Numbered from the stretch's first letter, positions 16,012 to 26,241 are shown. The stretch: DNA of 64,000 nucleotides from Arcicella rosea (GCF_040543805.1 NZ_JBEUMS010000005.1:1-64000), one strand, 5' to 3'. Translations and numbers: made by a program. The notes: generated from the sequence alone by a model not told the origin.

Positions 16012-17718
16012 TTAATACCCAGGATTTTGTTTATACAAACCGTTGGTAAAAGTAATTTCAGCTTGCGGAATCGGTAAATATTCATCTCTTCCTGCGGTGA
16101 ATTTTGCCGTTGTCAAGTAAGTCCTTTTCGTTTTTTCTACATTGATGTAGGCATTCAACGTTGGTTCTGCAATGCCCCAACGTACTAAATCAAAGAAACG
16201 AGCACCTTCTGTAGCAAATTCTAAACGACGCTCCCATTGCAAAGCTTTACGAGCAAAATCTTGTGTCCAACCTGTTGCTGAATACTGTTTTACATTATAC
16301 TTTGATGCAAAAGTGCCATCTGCTTTTTTCAATCTACCAGTACTTTCTGAAGCTCTTTTTCTGATTTGATTGATGATAGGCAAGGCTTTATCCTGCTGTC
16401 CTAATTCAATATACGCTTCTGCCTGAATCAATAAAATATCGTCATAACGAAGAATATCATAGTTTTTGGCAGTTCCCATAAATGGCCCTAATTTGAAATA
16501 TGAACCACTTGTTGCCAATTGTTGGAAACGCATCGAGTGGAAATTTCCATAAACACCCGCATCACGCACCCAACTATTGCTGAAAGGTTTTGTATTATCG
16601 TACTTATATGGATGTCCGTCGATACCAACTGTATGGTCAAGACGTGGGTCAACCGTTGCACTTGTTAAATCTACATTTCCAGTATTAAAAGTATCGAATT
16701 TTGGTAAGCCATTTTCATCCGTTGCATGTGCATTTACCAAGTTTTGGCTTGGTGCATGGAAACCACAACAGCCATATTGTGGCGCCCCGTGTGGGTAATT
16801 TAAACCATCTTCAAAACTCAAACGACCAGCAGTTGTTCCATCATTAATCGTGAACTGAATGGCAAAAATTGATTCTGGTCCATTTTCAGTTTCTGGCACA
16901 AAATTGTCGGCAATGTCGTTACTCAAACTGTATTTTCCTGATGAAATTACCGCTTGCGTTAAATTTACTACTTCTTGCAATCTCGTTTTATTGATAGTCG
17001 TTACTTTATGATTATTGTCTTGCTCATAAGCTTGATACAATTTTAATTTCGCCAAATAAGCTTGCGCTGCTACTTTGTTTGCTCTACCAATTTCAGCTTG
17101 ATTCGCTGGTAAATTATCGACTGCAAATTGAAAATCAGCCGCAATTTTATTCCAAGACTCATCATTACTCAACGTATTTGACACTTTTAAAATGTCTGCT
17201 TCCGTAGCTGTTTCATCAAAAATTGGAATGTTTTTGTACAAAAGTTTCATCGTGAAGTAACTGTGCGCTCTTAAGAAACGTAATTCTGCCAAACGAATCT
17301 TTTTATTTGGATAACTCGTTTCAGAAAGTGTATTCACCGCACGCAAAGCTACATTACATCTTGAAATTGACTTAAAAAGGTTTTGCCAAGTACGTGTTAC
17401 AAACGAACCCATTGTTGGAGTAACCAAGTTATAATGCTCTAAAGCATCAATTTCGCCAACGTCGCCCGTTCCACCGCCACCTTTGTAGGCATCGTCTGAA
17501 CGAACACTTCCATAAACCCAATTGCTATAGATTGGACCAATCATGTCGCCATTACCAATTGCCGCATAAGCAGAAGTAACCAAGCCATCAATGGCTGTTG
17601 GAGAAGTTAAATCTGAGGATGATAACACACCCGTTGGCGTGTATTCAAGGGCATCTTTACAAGCATTCAAAGAAAGTAAGCCTGTAACTAATATGAGGGA
17701 AAATATCTTCTTTTTCAT
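16012..17718 (-). CDS. SusD/RagB family glycan-binding lipoprotein (fructan locus)
   Basis: The 568-residue lipoprotein has the signal MKKKIFSLILVTGLLSLNAC with the lipid-bearing cysteine at C20. The SusD fold is shown by TPTAIDGLVTSAYAAIGNGDMIG, AELRFLRAHSYFTMKLLYKNIPIF, AAQAYLAKLKLYQAYEQ and the C-terminal WERRLEFATEGARFFDLVRWG and EYLPIPQAEI. ATG at 17718 is chosen over one at 17748 because it begins the signal peptide. SusD proteins sit on the outer face of the outer membrane and feed bound oligosaccharide to SusC. With fructokinase and GH32 nearby the ligand is probably a fructan. It is the last gene of the operon, and its 5' gap is filled by a heptamer-repeat element. Confidence 0.93.
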   Translation of the reverse strand: MKKKIFSLILVTGLLSLNACKDALEYTPTGVLSSSDLTSPTAIDGLVTSAYAAIGNGDMIGPIYSNWVYGSVRSDDAYKGGGGTGDVGEIDALEHYNLVTPTMGSFVTRTWQNLFKSISRCNVALRAVNTLSETSYPNKKIRLAELRFLRAHSYFTMKLLYKNIPIFDETATEADILKVSNTLSNDESWNKIAADFQFAVDNLPANQAEIGRANKVAAQAYLAKLKLYQAYEQDNNHKVTTINKTRLQEVVNLTQAVISSGKYSLSNDIADNFVPETENGPESIFAIQFTINDGTTAGRLSFEDGLNYPHGAPQYGCCGFHAPSQNLVNAHATDENGLPKFDTFNTGNVDLTSATVDPRLDHTVGIDGHPYKYDNTKPFSNSWVRDAGVYGNFHSMRFQQLATSGSYFKLGPFMGTAKNYDILRYDDILLIQAEAYIELGQQDKALPIINQIRKRASESTGRLKKADGTFASKYNVKQYSATGWTQDFARKALQWERRLEFATEGARFFDLVRWGIAEPTLNAYINVEKTKRTYLTTAKFTAGRDEYLPIPQAEITFTNGLYKQNPGY

Positions 17719-17831
17719 TTTTTGAATCTGAGTTTGAATGATTAGCATTGAGCTGTGAGCAATAAGCTTTGAGTAATGACTTGTATATTAGATGCCAGAA
17801 AGCTCATAGCTCATAACTTAAGGCTTATAGC
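17719..17831 (-). repeat. Heptamer-repeat element between SusC and SusD genes
   Basis: On the minus strand, 7-bp units of TAAGCCT/TGAGCTA type begin at the TAG stop of the SusC gene. They are answered by the reversed type (CTCAAAG, CTTATTG, CTCACAG) near 17748-17775. The facing arms could form a long imperfect stem in the mRNA. The same class of element occurs in the kdp operon. Confidence 0.7.
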
Positions 17832-20800
17832 CTAGAATGACGCATTTACACCAAATGTGAATGTTTGTGGAATTGGTACTGGACCAAGGTCTATGCGTTC
17901 TGGGTCTGGACTTTGGTAGCTACTACTTTTAATCCAGAATAAGTTTTCAGCCATTACAAATAAACGAAGTCTTGAGAAAACCGTTTTTGTTGGAAGCGTA
18001 TAACCCAATTGGATATTACGTAATTTGAAGTAAGAAGTATTTACCATGAAGTAATCAGAAGTACGTCCTTCGTTGTTGTTGTCCTTCAAAGTCAAAGCTG
18101 GAACAGTTGTGTTGGTATTTTGAGGTGTCCAACCATTGAATACTCCCGGACCAACGTTTTCTCTGCCTTTCATCAAGTTGTTGAACAAAGTATAAACATC
18201 AAAACCTGTTCTACCTGCTACTCCAGAGCCAAAAATGGCGATGTCAAAGTTTTTGTAAGAAGCATCTATTCTTAAACCATATTCAAGCGTTGGAAGTGTA
18301 GTTCCAATCCAAGTTCTGTCTAAGTCGTCAATTTTTCCATCGCTGTTAATATCTACGTAACGAATTCTACCCGGACCAGCTCCTACTTGTGTTGGTGCTG
18401 CATCTACTTCAGCTTGCGATTGGAAAAGTCCGTTTGTTTTATATCCAAAAATATCAAATTGCGAATGTCCGATAATAGTATTTACCAAGTTTCCTGCATA
18501 AGCTGGACGAACATTTTCAGGTAAATCAGTGATTTTATCTCTGAAATGTGCAAAGTTTGCCGTTACATTATACTTCAATCCATTTTCAATTTCTCCGTGG
18601 TAACCCAATACAAATTCCCAACCTTTGTTAGATTTTGATGCACCGTTTACAGCTTTCGACTGTCCTTCACCTAAAGCAGAAGCAACTGGAGGTGTAATTA
18701 AAATACCTGATGTTTTACGAGAGAAATAATCGAATGAACCAGAAATTTTATTGTTCAAGAAAGCAAAGTCAATACCTGCGTTGATTTCTTCTGTACTTTC
18801 CCATTTCAAAGCAGAGTTCGCTGCTTGTGTTTGTACAAAACCAGAAGGCAAAGTACCTGTATTAGCACCCGACAAAGAGTATGCCGTTCCGATATTCATA
18901 TACTGCTCCCAGAAACCGCCAGATAATTGTGCTTGCGTAGTTCCATATCTTGTATCAAACAAACCAAAACGAGCCAAATCTCCAATTTGTTGGTTACCCA
19001 CACGCCCTACTCCTACTCTTGCTTTTAGTTCAGAAAACAATTTGCTACTTCTCATGAAATTCTCTTGGTCAAGTCTCCAACCAAACGATGCCGCAGGGAA
19101 AATACCATATCGGTTATCAGTACCAAAACGAGACGAACCGTCACGGCGAATCGTTAATGCTAACAAATACTTATCTTCTAAATTATAATCTACACGACCA
19201 AACTGTGAAAATAAACGATGACCCGTAGAACCGCCAGAAACAGTTGTATTACCAGTACCAGCATTCAAGGTAAAGTAATCTTCTGTTTGTAAAGCATAAC
19301 CTTCTTTTTTAGTAGCTTGGAAATCTAAATCTGTTTTGATGTATTCTGTTCCTACCAAAAATTTGAAGTGATGGTCAGTATTCAAATCCCAGTTATAACG
19401 CAAAGTATTCGACCAAGTAGTACTGATAAAATGGTTTTGGTCGAAAAGTAAACTATTCGTAGTACGGTTGAAAGCTCCTTCCGAGAACGTTGGCGTAATT
19501 ACTTTGTTCAAATATCTTGAATCGTCTGCACCAATATTACTTTTGAAAAACAAGTTTTTAATCGGTTGAACTTCAATGAAAATATTTCCGAAAGTACTCA
19601 AACGATTGGCATTGTTCCATTTTGCGATGTCTTGCATGTGCAATGGGTTATTTCTGTCCGAATATCCACCACCAGAAGCACCCGCATAAGTAACGCCATC
19701 TTTTTGATAAACTGGAATCGTTGGTACTAATGTAACTGCCAAACCTGTTGTACTAGCACCACCCAAATCGGTTGAAGTTAAGGTTTCGTTAGAATTAGCG
19801 ATACGCAAACTAAGACCAATTTTTAATTTATCATCAAAAGCACGAGTAATGGCGTTGATACTTCCATTAATACGGTCATAATTGGTGAATTTCAACATAC
19901 CCGTGTTTTTCAATTGACCAAAGTTCACTTCAATTGAAGATGCCTTATTTCCTGTTGAAATCGTAAAGTCATTTCTAGTAACAATGCCTGTTTTATACAT
20001 TACATCTTGCCAATCTGTATCGCCAGCAGGAGTATTTGGGTCGCCACCAACGAATGGTTTTACCGAAACACCATTTAAAATTGGATTAGTAAAGCTTTTA
20101 TTCCAGTCGAAATTATAGATTTCACCATAACCAGCTGCAGGGTCTTGTCCATCGTTTACCGAAGCTTGCCAAAGTGCTCTACCTCTGTCAACTGCATTCA
20201 ACATTTTAAAACGCATCGCTTTTTCAGACTGAACAGAAACGCTGCTGTTGAATTGAAATTCAACTTTTCCGTTGGTATTTCCGCCATTTTTCGTCGTAAC
20301 GATAATTACACCATTAGAAGCACGAGCACCATAAATTGATTCGGCAGAAGCATCTTTCAATACTTGTACTGATTCAATGTTGGTAGGACTGATGTTTTGG
20401 AATACTTCTGGACGAGTAGTAGGAATTCCGTCGATGATATAAAGCGGGTCATTATTTCCTAAAGTATTCGCTCCACGAATTAAGATTCGGCTATTTGAAC
20501 CATTTGGTGAACCGTCTTTTTCAATGTACAAACCAGCCACACGACCTTGCAAAGACTGCATCGGGTTACCTGAGCTGATATTTTTTAACGGTTTCATATC
20601 CACTACGGCTACTGCTCCTGTTAAATCTTGCTTTTTAGAAGAAGTATAACCTACTACTACAACTTCGCTCAATTCCTTCCCAGCAGTAAGTGCAATAACA
20701 ATATTGCTAAGTCCTTTAATGGAAACTTCTTTGCTGTTGTAACCTACATAAGAGACTGATAATGACGTTGCACTTTCAGGTACTGTTAAGGTAAAAGTAC

Positions 20801-20972
20801 CTTCTGCATTACTTGTGACACCCTTTGATGTTCCTGTTACGAGTACGTTTGCCCCAATAAGGACTTCGTTCGATTCGGCTGCGATTACTTTTCCCGTTAT
20901 TGTTCTTTGCTGAGCAAAGGCAAAGTGGGTAGTAATAAACAGCATGGTGATGCTGAGTAAATAGTTTTTCAT
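17832..20972 (-). CDS. SusC-type TonB-dependent transporter (fructan locus)
   Basis: The 1046-residue outer-membrane transporter has a signal peptide ending in FAFAQ. A carboxypeptidase-regulatory-like beta domain follows (about 22-105, TITGKVIAAESNEVLIGANVLV ending in SYVGYNSKEV). Next come the plug (about 112-235, with NPMQSLQGRVAGLYI, SRILIRGANTLGNNDPLYIIDG and ESVQVLKDASAESIYGARASNGVIIVTTK) and a 22-strand barrel ending in aromatic F. It lacks an STN domain, so it is not a transducer. Together with SusD it imports oligosaccharides with TonB energy. It starts 29 bp after the fructokinase stop and belongs to the porter-kinase-SusC-SusD operon. Confidence 0.94.
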   Translation of the reverse strand: MKNYLLSITMLFITTHFAFAQQRTITGKVIAAESNEVLIGANVLVTGTSKGVTSNAEGTFTLTVPESATSLSVSYVGYNSKEVSIKGLSNIVIALTAGKELSEVVVVGYTSSKKQDLTGAVAVVDMKPLKNISSGNPMQSLQGRVAGLYIEKDGSPNGSNSRILIRGANTLGNNDPLYIIDGIPTTRPEVFQNISPTNIESVQVLKDASAESIYGARASNGVIIVTTKNGGNTNGKVEFQFNSSVSVQSEKAMRFKMLNAVDRGRALWQASVNDGQDPAAGYGEIYNFDWNKSFTNPILNGVSVKPFVGGDPNTPAGDTDWQDVMYKTGIVTRNDFTISTGNKASSIEVNFGQLKNTGMLKFTNYDRINGSINAITRAFDDKLKIGLSLRIANSNETLTSTDLGGASTTGLAVTLVPTIPVYQKDGVTYAGASGGGYSDRNNPLHMQDIAKWNNANRLSTFGNIFIEVQPIKNLFFKSNIGADDSRYLNKVITPTFSEGAFNRTTNSLLFDQNHFISTTWSNTLRYNWDLNTDHHFKFLVGTEYIKTDLDFQATKKEGYALQTEDYFTLNAGTGNTTVSGGSTGHRLFSQFGRVDYNLEDKYLLALTIRRDGSSRFGTDNRYGIFPAASFGWRLDQENFMRSSKLFSELKARVGVGRVGNQQIGDLARFGLFDTRYGTTQAQLSGGFWEQYMNIGTAYSLSGANTGTLPSGFVQTQAANSALKWESTEEINAGIDFAFLNNKISGSFDYFSRKTSGILITPPVASALGEGQSKAVNGASKSNKGWEFVLGYHGEIENGLKYNVTANFAHFRDKITDLPENVRPAYAGNLVNTIIGHSQFDIFGYKTNGLFQSQAEVDAAPTQVGAGPGRIRYVDINSDGKIDDLDRTWIGTTLPTLEYGLRIDASYKNFDIAIFGSGVAGRTGFDVYTLFNNLMKGRENVGPGVFNGWTPQNTNTTVPALTLKDNNNEGRTSDYFMVNTSYFKLRNIQLGYTLPTKTVFSRLRLFVMAENLFWIKSSSYQSPDPERIDLGPVPIPQTFTFGVNASF

Positions 20973-21001
20973 GTTGAAATTGTTTAATTAAAAAGGTTAT
21001 T

Positions 21002-21910
21002 TTATATGTTAGAAAAAGAGTTTAAGTGCGCTTCAATCATTGTTTTTACTTCGCTTTCATTAATGTTGGGAGTAGCACCTTGATAAGTAGCCACCAACGA
21101 ACCCATAGCACAGGCGAATTGTAAGCTTTCTGTAGGACTATTGTTGGCTAATAAATTCTTGAGCAAACCTGCTAAAAAGGCATCTCCGCTACCTATTGTA
21201 TCTTTTACAGTTACCGGAAAGCCTTCGTTTAGATAAAAAATACCATCTTTCAACAAAATTGCACCGTCGGCTCCAAGTGTCACACAAAGTATTTGAATGT
21301 CAAATCGTTTGGCGATTGCCTGCATGGCAATTTCTAATTCAGTAGATTCTTTGCACCAAGTAGCAATTTGAATGAGTTCTTGCTCATTCATTTTCACCAT
21401 ATTGGCTATTTCTAAATAAGAAAAAACGAGTTCTGGTGTGTAAAATGGCGTTCTGAGATTCACATCAAATACTTTGAATTTAGCTTTTGACAAAAGAGTA
21501 TTCAAGGTTTGAGCCGTTTGTTCACTGCGAGCAGATAAACTCCCAAAAATGAATACATCTGAATTTTCAACAGCTTCAATTAAACTATCTTCTACTTGGA
21601 TATAATCCCAAGCAACAGGATGTACAATTTTATACGTTACCTCATTTTCATCACTTACATTGGCTTTTACAACACCTGTCAAGTGGGTTTTTCCATGTTG
21701 AACAAGCTCGGTTGACAAACCTTTTTCAGTGATAAATTGTATCAATTCTTCCCCTAGTTCATCATCGCCAACACGGCTAATTACGCTTGGGTTAAGTCCT
21801 AAATTTTTTAGTTGAACTGCTACATTCATGGGCGCTCCACCCGCTTGTTTGCCCGTGGGAAGCACATCCCAAAGCATTTCGCCAAAGCAAATGATAGTTG
21901 GATTGGTCAT
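21002..21910 (-). CDS. Fructokinase, PfkB family
   Basis: The 302-residue cytoplasmic kinase shows both ribokinase-family signatures: GKQAGGAPMNVAVQLKNLG near residues 20-38 and the catalytic DTIGSGDAFLAGLL near residue 240, with the base Asp in GSGDA. IICFGEMLWDVLP at the N-terminus is typical of bacterial fructokinases. It phosphorylates fructose to fructose 6-phosphate. It sits between the sugar porter (34 bp gap) and SusC (29 bp gap), and a GH32 enzyme is nearby, so fructose released from fructan is its expected substrate. Confidence 0.92.
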   Translation of the reverse strand: MTNPTIICFGEMLWDVLPTGKQAGGAPMNVAVQLKNLGLNPSVISRVGDDELGEELIQFITEKGLSTELVQHGKTHLTGVVKANVSDENEVTYKIVHPVAWDYIQVEDSLIEAVENSDVFIFGSLSARSEQTAQTLNTLLSKAKFKVFDVNLRTPFYTPELVFSYLEIANMVKMNEQELIQIATWCKESTELEIAMQAIAKRFDIQILCVTLGADGAILLKDGIFYLNEGFPVTVKDTIGSGDAFLAGLLKNLLANNSPTESLQFACAMGSLVATYQGATPNINESEVKTMIEAHLNSFSNI

Positions 21911-21944
21911 TCTTTCAATTGTTTTAAGGTTAAGGTTTTCTTAC

Positions 21945-23273
21945 TTAATGAAGCACTACTGCTCTTTCCATGCCTTCCAAAGAAGTTCCTTTGGTTTCAG
22001 GCATTACTTTCCAGACGAATAATAATTGTAAAATCATCATCGAAGCGAAGAAAGTAAAAGTGATTCCACCTCCAAAAGTTTCTGCGATATAAGGAAAGGT
22101 AAAAGTGATGATAGCGGCTAAAATCCAGTGCGTGAAACTACCCAATGCTTGTCCATAAGCACGTACTTCGTTCGGGAAAATTTCTGAGATAAATACCCAA
22201 ATAACAGCCCCTTGCGAGAAACCAAAAAAGGCAATAAAGATGAATAGATAGAAAGAAACATTGATGCCGATATTGCCACTAAAAAATGCCTGAGCAACCA
22301 AAACAAGCGAAGTAATTAATCCTAAAGAACCCCAAAACATCAATACTTTTCTACCAAATTTATCAATCAATGAAATTCCTACAAGTGTTGAAACAAGATT
22401 GATTAAACCAATTCCAGCCGATGATAAAAGCGCTGAATCTTTTCCTAAACCTGCCATTTCAAAAATACGTGGCGCAAAGTAAATAATGGCGTTGATTCCT
22501 GATACTTGGTTGAATACTGCGAACAATACCGCCAACATAACGGGCTTGCTATACGCTGGCTTGAATAAATTGGTAAAGCTATTTGAAGAATGACCTTTTG
22601 CCTGATTTTGAATGGCTTCGATAATGTCTTCAGCGGTGTCGGCATCAATGGTAGCTAAAATTTTTCTGGCGGTATCCACTGCTCCTTTTTTCAAAATTAG
22701 CCATCTTGGACTTTCAGGAATGACTAAAACCGTCACTAAAAACAGTACTGATGGAAATGCTTGTACACCCAACATCCAACGCCAAGCGTTTTCGCCAATA
22801 TCAACCAACAAGTAATTTGAAAGATAAGCAATCAAAATTCCGAATACTACATTGAATTGGAACATGGCTACCAAACGACCTCTTTTGTGTGCAGGTGCAA
22901 TTTCTGAAATATACATAGGTGCTACCACCGAAGAAACCCCAACACCTAATCCGCCAAGAAATCTAAATACTAAAAATATACTCCAGTTGGGTGCATAAGC
23001 CGTTCCTAATGAAGAAAGTAAATACAAAATAGCAACTAATAATAAGGTTGTTCTTCTTCCGTATTTTTCGGCTGGAATTCCACCGATTAAAGAACCTAAA
23101 ACTGTTCCTATTAAAGCGATTGAAACCGTTACGCCGTGTTCAACAACGCTTAGATTCCATAATTTTTGAAGCGTTTGCTCTACGCCTGAAATTACTGCGG
23201 TGTCGAATCCGAAGAGAAATCCTCCTAAAGCTGCGGATAATGCCCACAAGAATATTTTAATATTTTGATTCAT
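21945..23273 (-). CDS. MFS sugar porter (probable fructose importer)
   Basis: The 442-residue, 12-helix protein has hallmarks of the sugar porter family: GFDTAVISG in helix 1, GRRTTLL between helices 2 and 3, FRFLGGLGVGVSSVVAPMYISEIAPA, PESPRWLI before the central loop, QVSGINAIIYFAPRIFEMAG, DKFGRKVLM and PETKGTSLE at the end. It should move a monosaccharide, probably fructose, across the inner membrane, most likely by proton symport. It is first in the operon porter-fructokinase-SusC-SusD. A TAATTTTG -7 element (23305-23312) lies 32 bp upstream of the ATG, and two copies of a putative regulator site lie further up. Confidence 0.93.
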   Translation of the reverse strand: MNQNIKIFLWALSAALGGFLFGFDTAVISGVEQTLQKLWNLSVVEHGVTVSIALIGTVLGSLIGGIPAEKYGRRTTLLLVAILYLLSSLGTAYAPNWSIFLVFRFLGGLGVGVSSVVAPMYISEIAPAHKRGRLVAMFQFNVVFGILIAYLSNYLLVDIGENAWRWMLGVQAFPSVLFLVTVLVIPESPRWLILKKGAVDTARKILATIDADTAEDIIEAIQNQAKGHSSNSFTNLFKPAYSKPVMLAVLFAVFNQVSGINAIIYFAPRIFEMAGLGKDSALLSSAGIGLINLVSTLVGISLIDKFGRKVLMFWGSLGLITSLVLVAQAFFSGNIGINVSFYLFIFIAFFGFSQGAVIWVFISEIFPNEVRAYGQALGSFTHWILAAIITFTFPYIAETFGGGITFTFFASMMILQLLFVWKVMPETKGTSLEGMERAVVLH

Positions 23274-23304
23274 GTTAACTTTTGGTATAAGTTTTTTGAT
23301 GAAC

Positions 23305-23312
23305 CAAAATTA
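23305..23312 (-). promoter_or_regulatory. Putative -7 element of the fructan porter operon
   Basis: TAATTTTG on the minus strand fits TAnnTTTG. Over 20 bases it matches the GH32 promoter at 16 positions (TAATTTTG-NN-TCAT-NN-AAAA). No TTG is seen at -33, consistent with activation. Confidence 0.5.
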
Positions 23313-23361
23313 GTACTTAGGATAACGAAGAGCTGTCAGTATTCTTTCAAAGAGTATTTAA

Positions 23362-23400
23362 TTTGATACATTGTTTTAAATACCTGATAATCAACAATTT
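23362..23400 (-). promoter_or_regulatory. Candidate regulator operator, proximal copy (porter operon)
   Basis: Plus-strand TTTGATACA (23362-23370) is followed 28 bp on by ATCAACA and AT-rich bases. It starts exactly 50 bp upstream of the -7 element, the same distance as the copy in front of the GH32 gene. It is a probable binding site for the AraC domain of the regulator encoded at 23460-26156. Confidence 0.5.
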
Positions 23401-23430
23401 AAATATATTTAAAATAATTAAATCATTAAA

Positions 23431-23465
23431 TTTGATACAGCATTTTAATAAATGTTACATCAAGA
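23431..23465 (-). promoter_or_regulatory. Candidate regulator operator, distal copy (porter operon)
   Basis: A second TTTGATACA (23431-23439) is followed 28 bp on by ATCAAGA, which runs into the stop region of the regulator gene. It lies 69 bp from the proximal copy. Confidence 0.4.
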
Positions 23466-26156
23466 ATTTCGCCATTCTGATGGCGTTTGATTGGTTTTTT
23501 GTTTAAAGAAAGTAGTGAAATAACTTGGGTTGTTAAAGCCTGTTTCGTAAGCTACTTCGGCAATAGTTTTATCGGTTTCTTTTAATAATGCTTTAGCTTT
23601 TAACAATTTAAAATCTGCTATATAATCAGTTACATTTTTATTTGTCAAAGCAGAAATTTTGCGGAATAATTGTACTCTCGACATTCCCAATTCTTTACTT
23701 AATTTCTCTACTGATAAAGAGCTATCGTTCAGATTTTTTTCAATAAGTAATTCAAATTCTACTAAAAATTTACGTTCTGTTTTTTGAATTTGACTAGGAT
23801 TGGTGATTTCGCTAGAAAAACGGCGACGCATTCTATCTCGGTTTTCTAAAAGTCCTTTGATTTTTTCTTCTAATAATTGCTGATTAAACGGTTTTGAAAT
23901 ATAAGCGTCTGCTCCAGCTTTTGCTCCTTCAATTTGGCTTTCCATTTGTCCTTTGGCGGTCAGTAAAATCACAGGAATATGCGAAGTACGGAAATCATTT
24001 TTGATTTTTTGGGTCAACGAAAATCCATCCATTTCTGGCAACATCACATCACTAATGATTAAATCTGGAATATTATTCAGGATTTCTTCCCAGCCTTTTT
24101 CTGCACTTTCTACGGGAACAGTATTATAAGCGATTCTTAACTTTTGGGTCAAAAATTGGTTTAAATCTTGATTATCTTCAATCAACACAATCGTATTATC
24201 ATGAACTACAGAATTATTTGTGAGCATCGGCGTGATGGGCTCAACGCTTTCACGCAAATAAGCATTTTCTTTAACCGACTCTTTTTCAATACTTTGGCAT
24301 TCAACATAAGGCAAAATGATTTTAAACGTTGTTCCTTTCCCTTTTTCAGATTCTACTTCTATATCTCCTTGATGAAGCGAAACGAATTCACGAGAAAGTG
24401 CCAAACCCAAACCTGTTCCCAAAGAAATATTCTGATTTCCACGATAAAATAAATCGAAAGCTCGCTCTTTTTCTTCTTTACTCATCCCGATGCCATTATC
24501 CGAAATCAAAATCTCTATTTTCTCAATATTTTTTAAGAGCGACACGTGAATTAAACCACCAACTGGCGTGTATTTAAAGGCATTTGAAATAATATTGAAG
24601 AGTACTTTGTCCAATTTTTCAGCATCGAAACCGAATGGCATTTGCGCAAATGGACAAATAAATTGTAAGTCGATATGTTGTGTTTTAGCTTTTACATTAA
24701 AATCGGAAACGATGTCTTTCACAAAAGCTACCAAATCTTGTTGACTTACTTCCAATTCCATTTTGCCTGCATCAACTTTTCTTAATTCTAGCAGTTGATC
24801 AACCAAGCGGAGTAATCTGTTGGCATTTTTATAAATTAATTGAAGTGCATTTTTGGTTTCTTTTGCATCCACAGATTTACGATGCAAAATATCTTCCGTA
24901 GGCGTTAAAATCAAACTCAAAGGCGTGCGAAATTCGTGTGAGATATAAGAGTAAAAGCGTAATTTATCTTCTGTAGCTTGTCGGGCAAGTTGCGAAATTC
25001 GTTCAATTTCATCTTTTTGTTCCAAAATTGCACGATTTTGGTTGGCTAAAACTTGATTCGATTTCTGTTTTTCTCGTAAAAGATAGAATAAAATTCCCCC
25101 TAGAGAAATAACCACCAGCAAGAAAATAACGGTTAAATAAAGTGTATTTTGTTGGGTTGAAAAGATACGAGTTAGCTCTTTTATTTTACTAGCTTGTCGT
25201 TTAATGTCGTCTTGTTGCTCTTTTATTTTTTGGTATTGAGCCAACATAATGCCTACATTTTCTGCATTGATGATGGTCGTAAATAATTGATTTTCCTTTT
25301 CAAAAGGTTGTTTATTCAAAATTTTAACCGCCGTTTTGATGGCTTCTTCACCACCAGTAGGATATAAAATAGTTGCAGAAATAATGCCTTTCCTCACCAA
25401 ATCAATGCCTTGATTTGCACCATACAAACCATCAACACCAATGATTTTTTTGTTCAAACCCAAGCTTTTACATACGTTTGCGATGGCGTGAGCTAATCTA
25501 TCATTATGCGCATAAATCAAATCAACTTTAGGATGCTGACTTAGAAAAGCCCGAATTTCTTCTTGAAAATACTGTGGTTGTCTCGCTGAAAAGAGCGATT
25601 TCACCAATTTTAATTGAGGATTCTTATTGATTATTTTCAGAAAACCTTGGTGTCTGTCTATCGTAGGAGACGTTTTTGCGCCTTCGCCTACTTCAAAAAT
25701 TGTTCCTTGTCCTTTCAGGATGATGTTTGCGTAAATCCCAGCATTTTGTCCGATGAGTTTGTTATCTGCACCAACAAAAGCCGTATATTTTTCAGAAGTA
25801 GTTTTACGATCAACGATAACCACAGGAATACCTGCATCGAATGCTTTTTCAATAATAGCCGTCAGTGGTTTGGCTTCATTGGGTGTAACGATAATTAAAT
25901 CTACTTTATCATCAATAAACTGCTGAATCTGAGCGATTTGTTTAGTACTATTACTGTTTGCATTGGCGATAGTCATCCCGATATTATTATGGAAAGCCAA
26001 TTCACTTTCCATTCCTTCTACCATTGTTTTACGCCAATTATCGTTCATTGTACATTGAGCAAAACCAATTTGAAAGGTCTTTTTTTCGGACTTATTACAA
26101 GCGTACAACATCAAGATGATCGATAGTGCTACAAATATTTGATAGATTTTTCTCAT
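23460..26156 (-). CDS. Hybrid two-component regulator with sugar-binding sensor (fructan HTCS)
   Basis: The 898-residue protein joins sensor, kinase and DNA-binding parts. After a hydrophobic start with a lipobox-like LYAC come a periplasmic LacI/ribose-binding-type domain (about 27-310, e.g. VIVVDRKTT, GAKTSPTIDRHQGF, VDLIYAHNDRLAHA), a membrane helix (about 333-352), a coiled linker, HisKA (SHEFRTP, H407), HATPase (DNGIGMS, GTGLGLALS), a receiver (ISDVMLPEMDGF, D703) and an AraC-type helix-turn-helix (about 800-895). This is the architecture of the Bacteroides thetaiotaomicron fructose sensor BT1754. It most likely senses fructose and activates the porter operon and GH32 gene. It lies between these two units and is read in the same direction. 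Confidence 0.93.
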   Translation of the reverse strand: MRKIYQIFVALSIILMLYACNKSEKKTFQIGFAQCTMNDNWRKTMVEGMESELAFHNNIGMTIANANSNSTKQIAQIQQFIDDKVDLIIVTPNEAKPLTAIIEKAFDAGIPVVIVDRKTTSEKYTAFVGADNKLIGQNAGIYANIILKGQGTIFEVGEGAKTSPTIDRHQGFLKIINKNPQLKLVKSLFSARQPQYFQEEIRAFLSQHPKVDLIYAHNDRLAHAIANVCKSLGLNKKIIGVDGLYGANQGIDLVRKGIISATILYPTGGEEAIKTAVKILNKQPFEKENQLFTTIINAENVGIMLAQYQKIKEQQDDIKRQASKIKELTRIFSTQQNTLYLTVIFLLVVISLGGILFYLLREKQKSNQVLANQNRAILEQKDEIERISQLARQATEDKLRFYSYISHEFRTPLSLILTPTEDILHRKSVDAKETKNALQLIYKNANRLLRLVDQLLELRKVDAGKMELEVSQQDLVAFVKDIVSDFNVKAKTQHIDLQFICPFAQMPFGFDAEKLDKVLFNIISNAFKYTPVGGLIHVSLLKNIEKIEILISDNGIGMSKEEKERAFDLFYRGNQNISLGTGLGLALSREFVSLHQGDIEVESEKGKGTTFKIILPYVECQSIEKESVKENAYLRESVEPITPMLTNNSVVHDNTIVLIEDNQDLNQFLTQKLRIAYNTVPVESAEKGWEEILNNIPDLIISDVMLPEMDGFSLTQKIKNDFRTSHIPVILLTAKGQMESQIEGAKAGADAYISKPFNQQLLEEKIKGLLENRDRMRRRFSSEITNPSQIQKTERKFLVEFELLIEKNLNDSSLSVEKLSKELGMSRVQLFRKISALTNKNVTDYIADFKLLKAKALLKETDKTIAEVAYETGFNNPSYFTTFFKQKTNQTPSEWRNS

Positions 26157-26241
26157 CTGTTTTCTGTTATAAAATGGTATAAATTTTTGAGTTTTGTTTC
26201 AATGAAAATGCTAAAATACGAAAGCTTTATAAACAAGAAAA

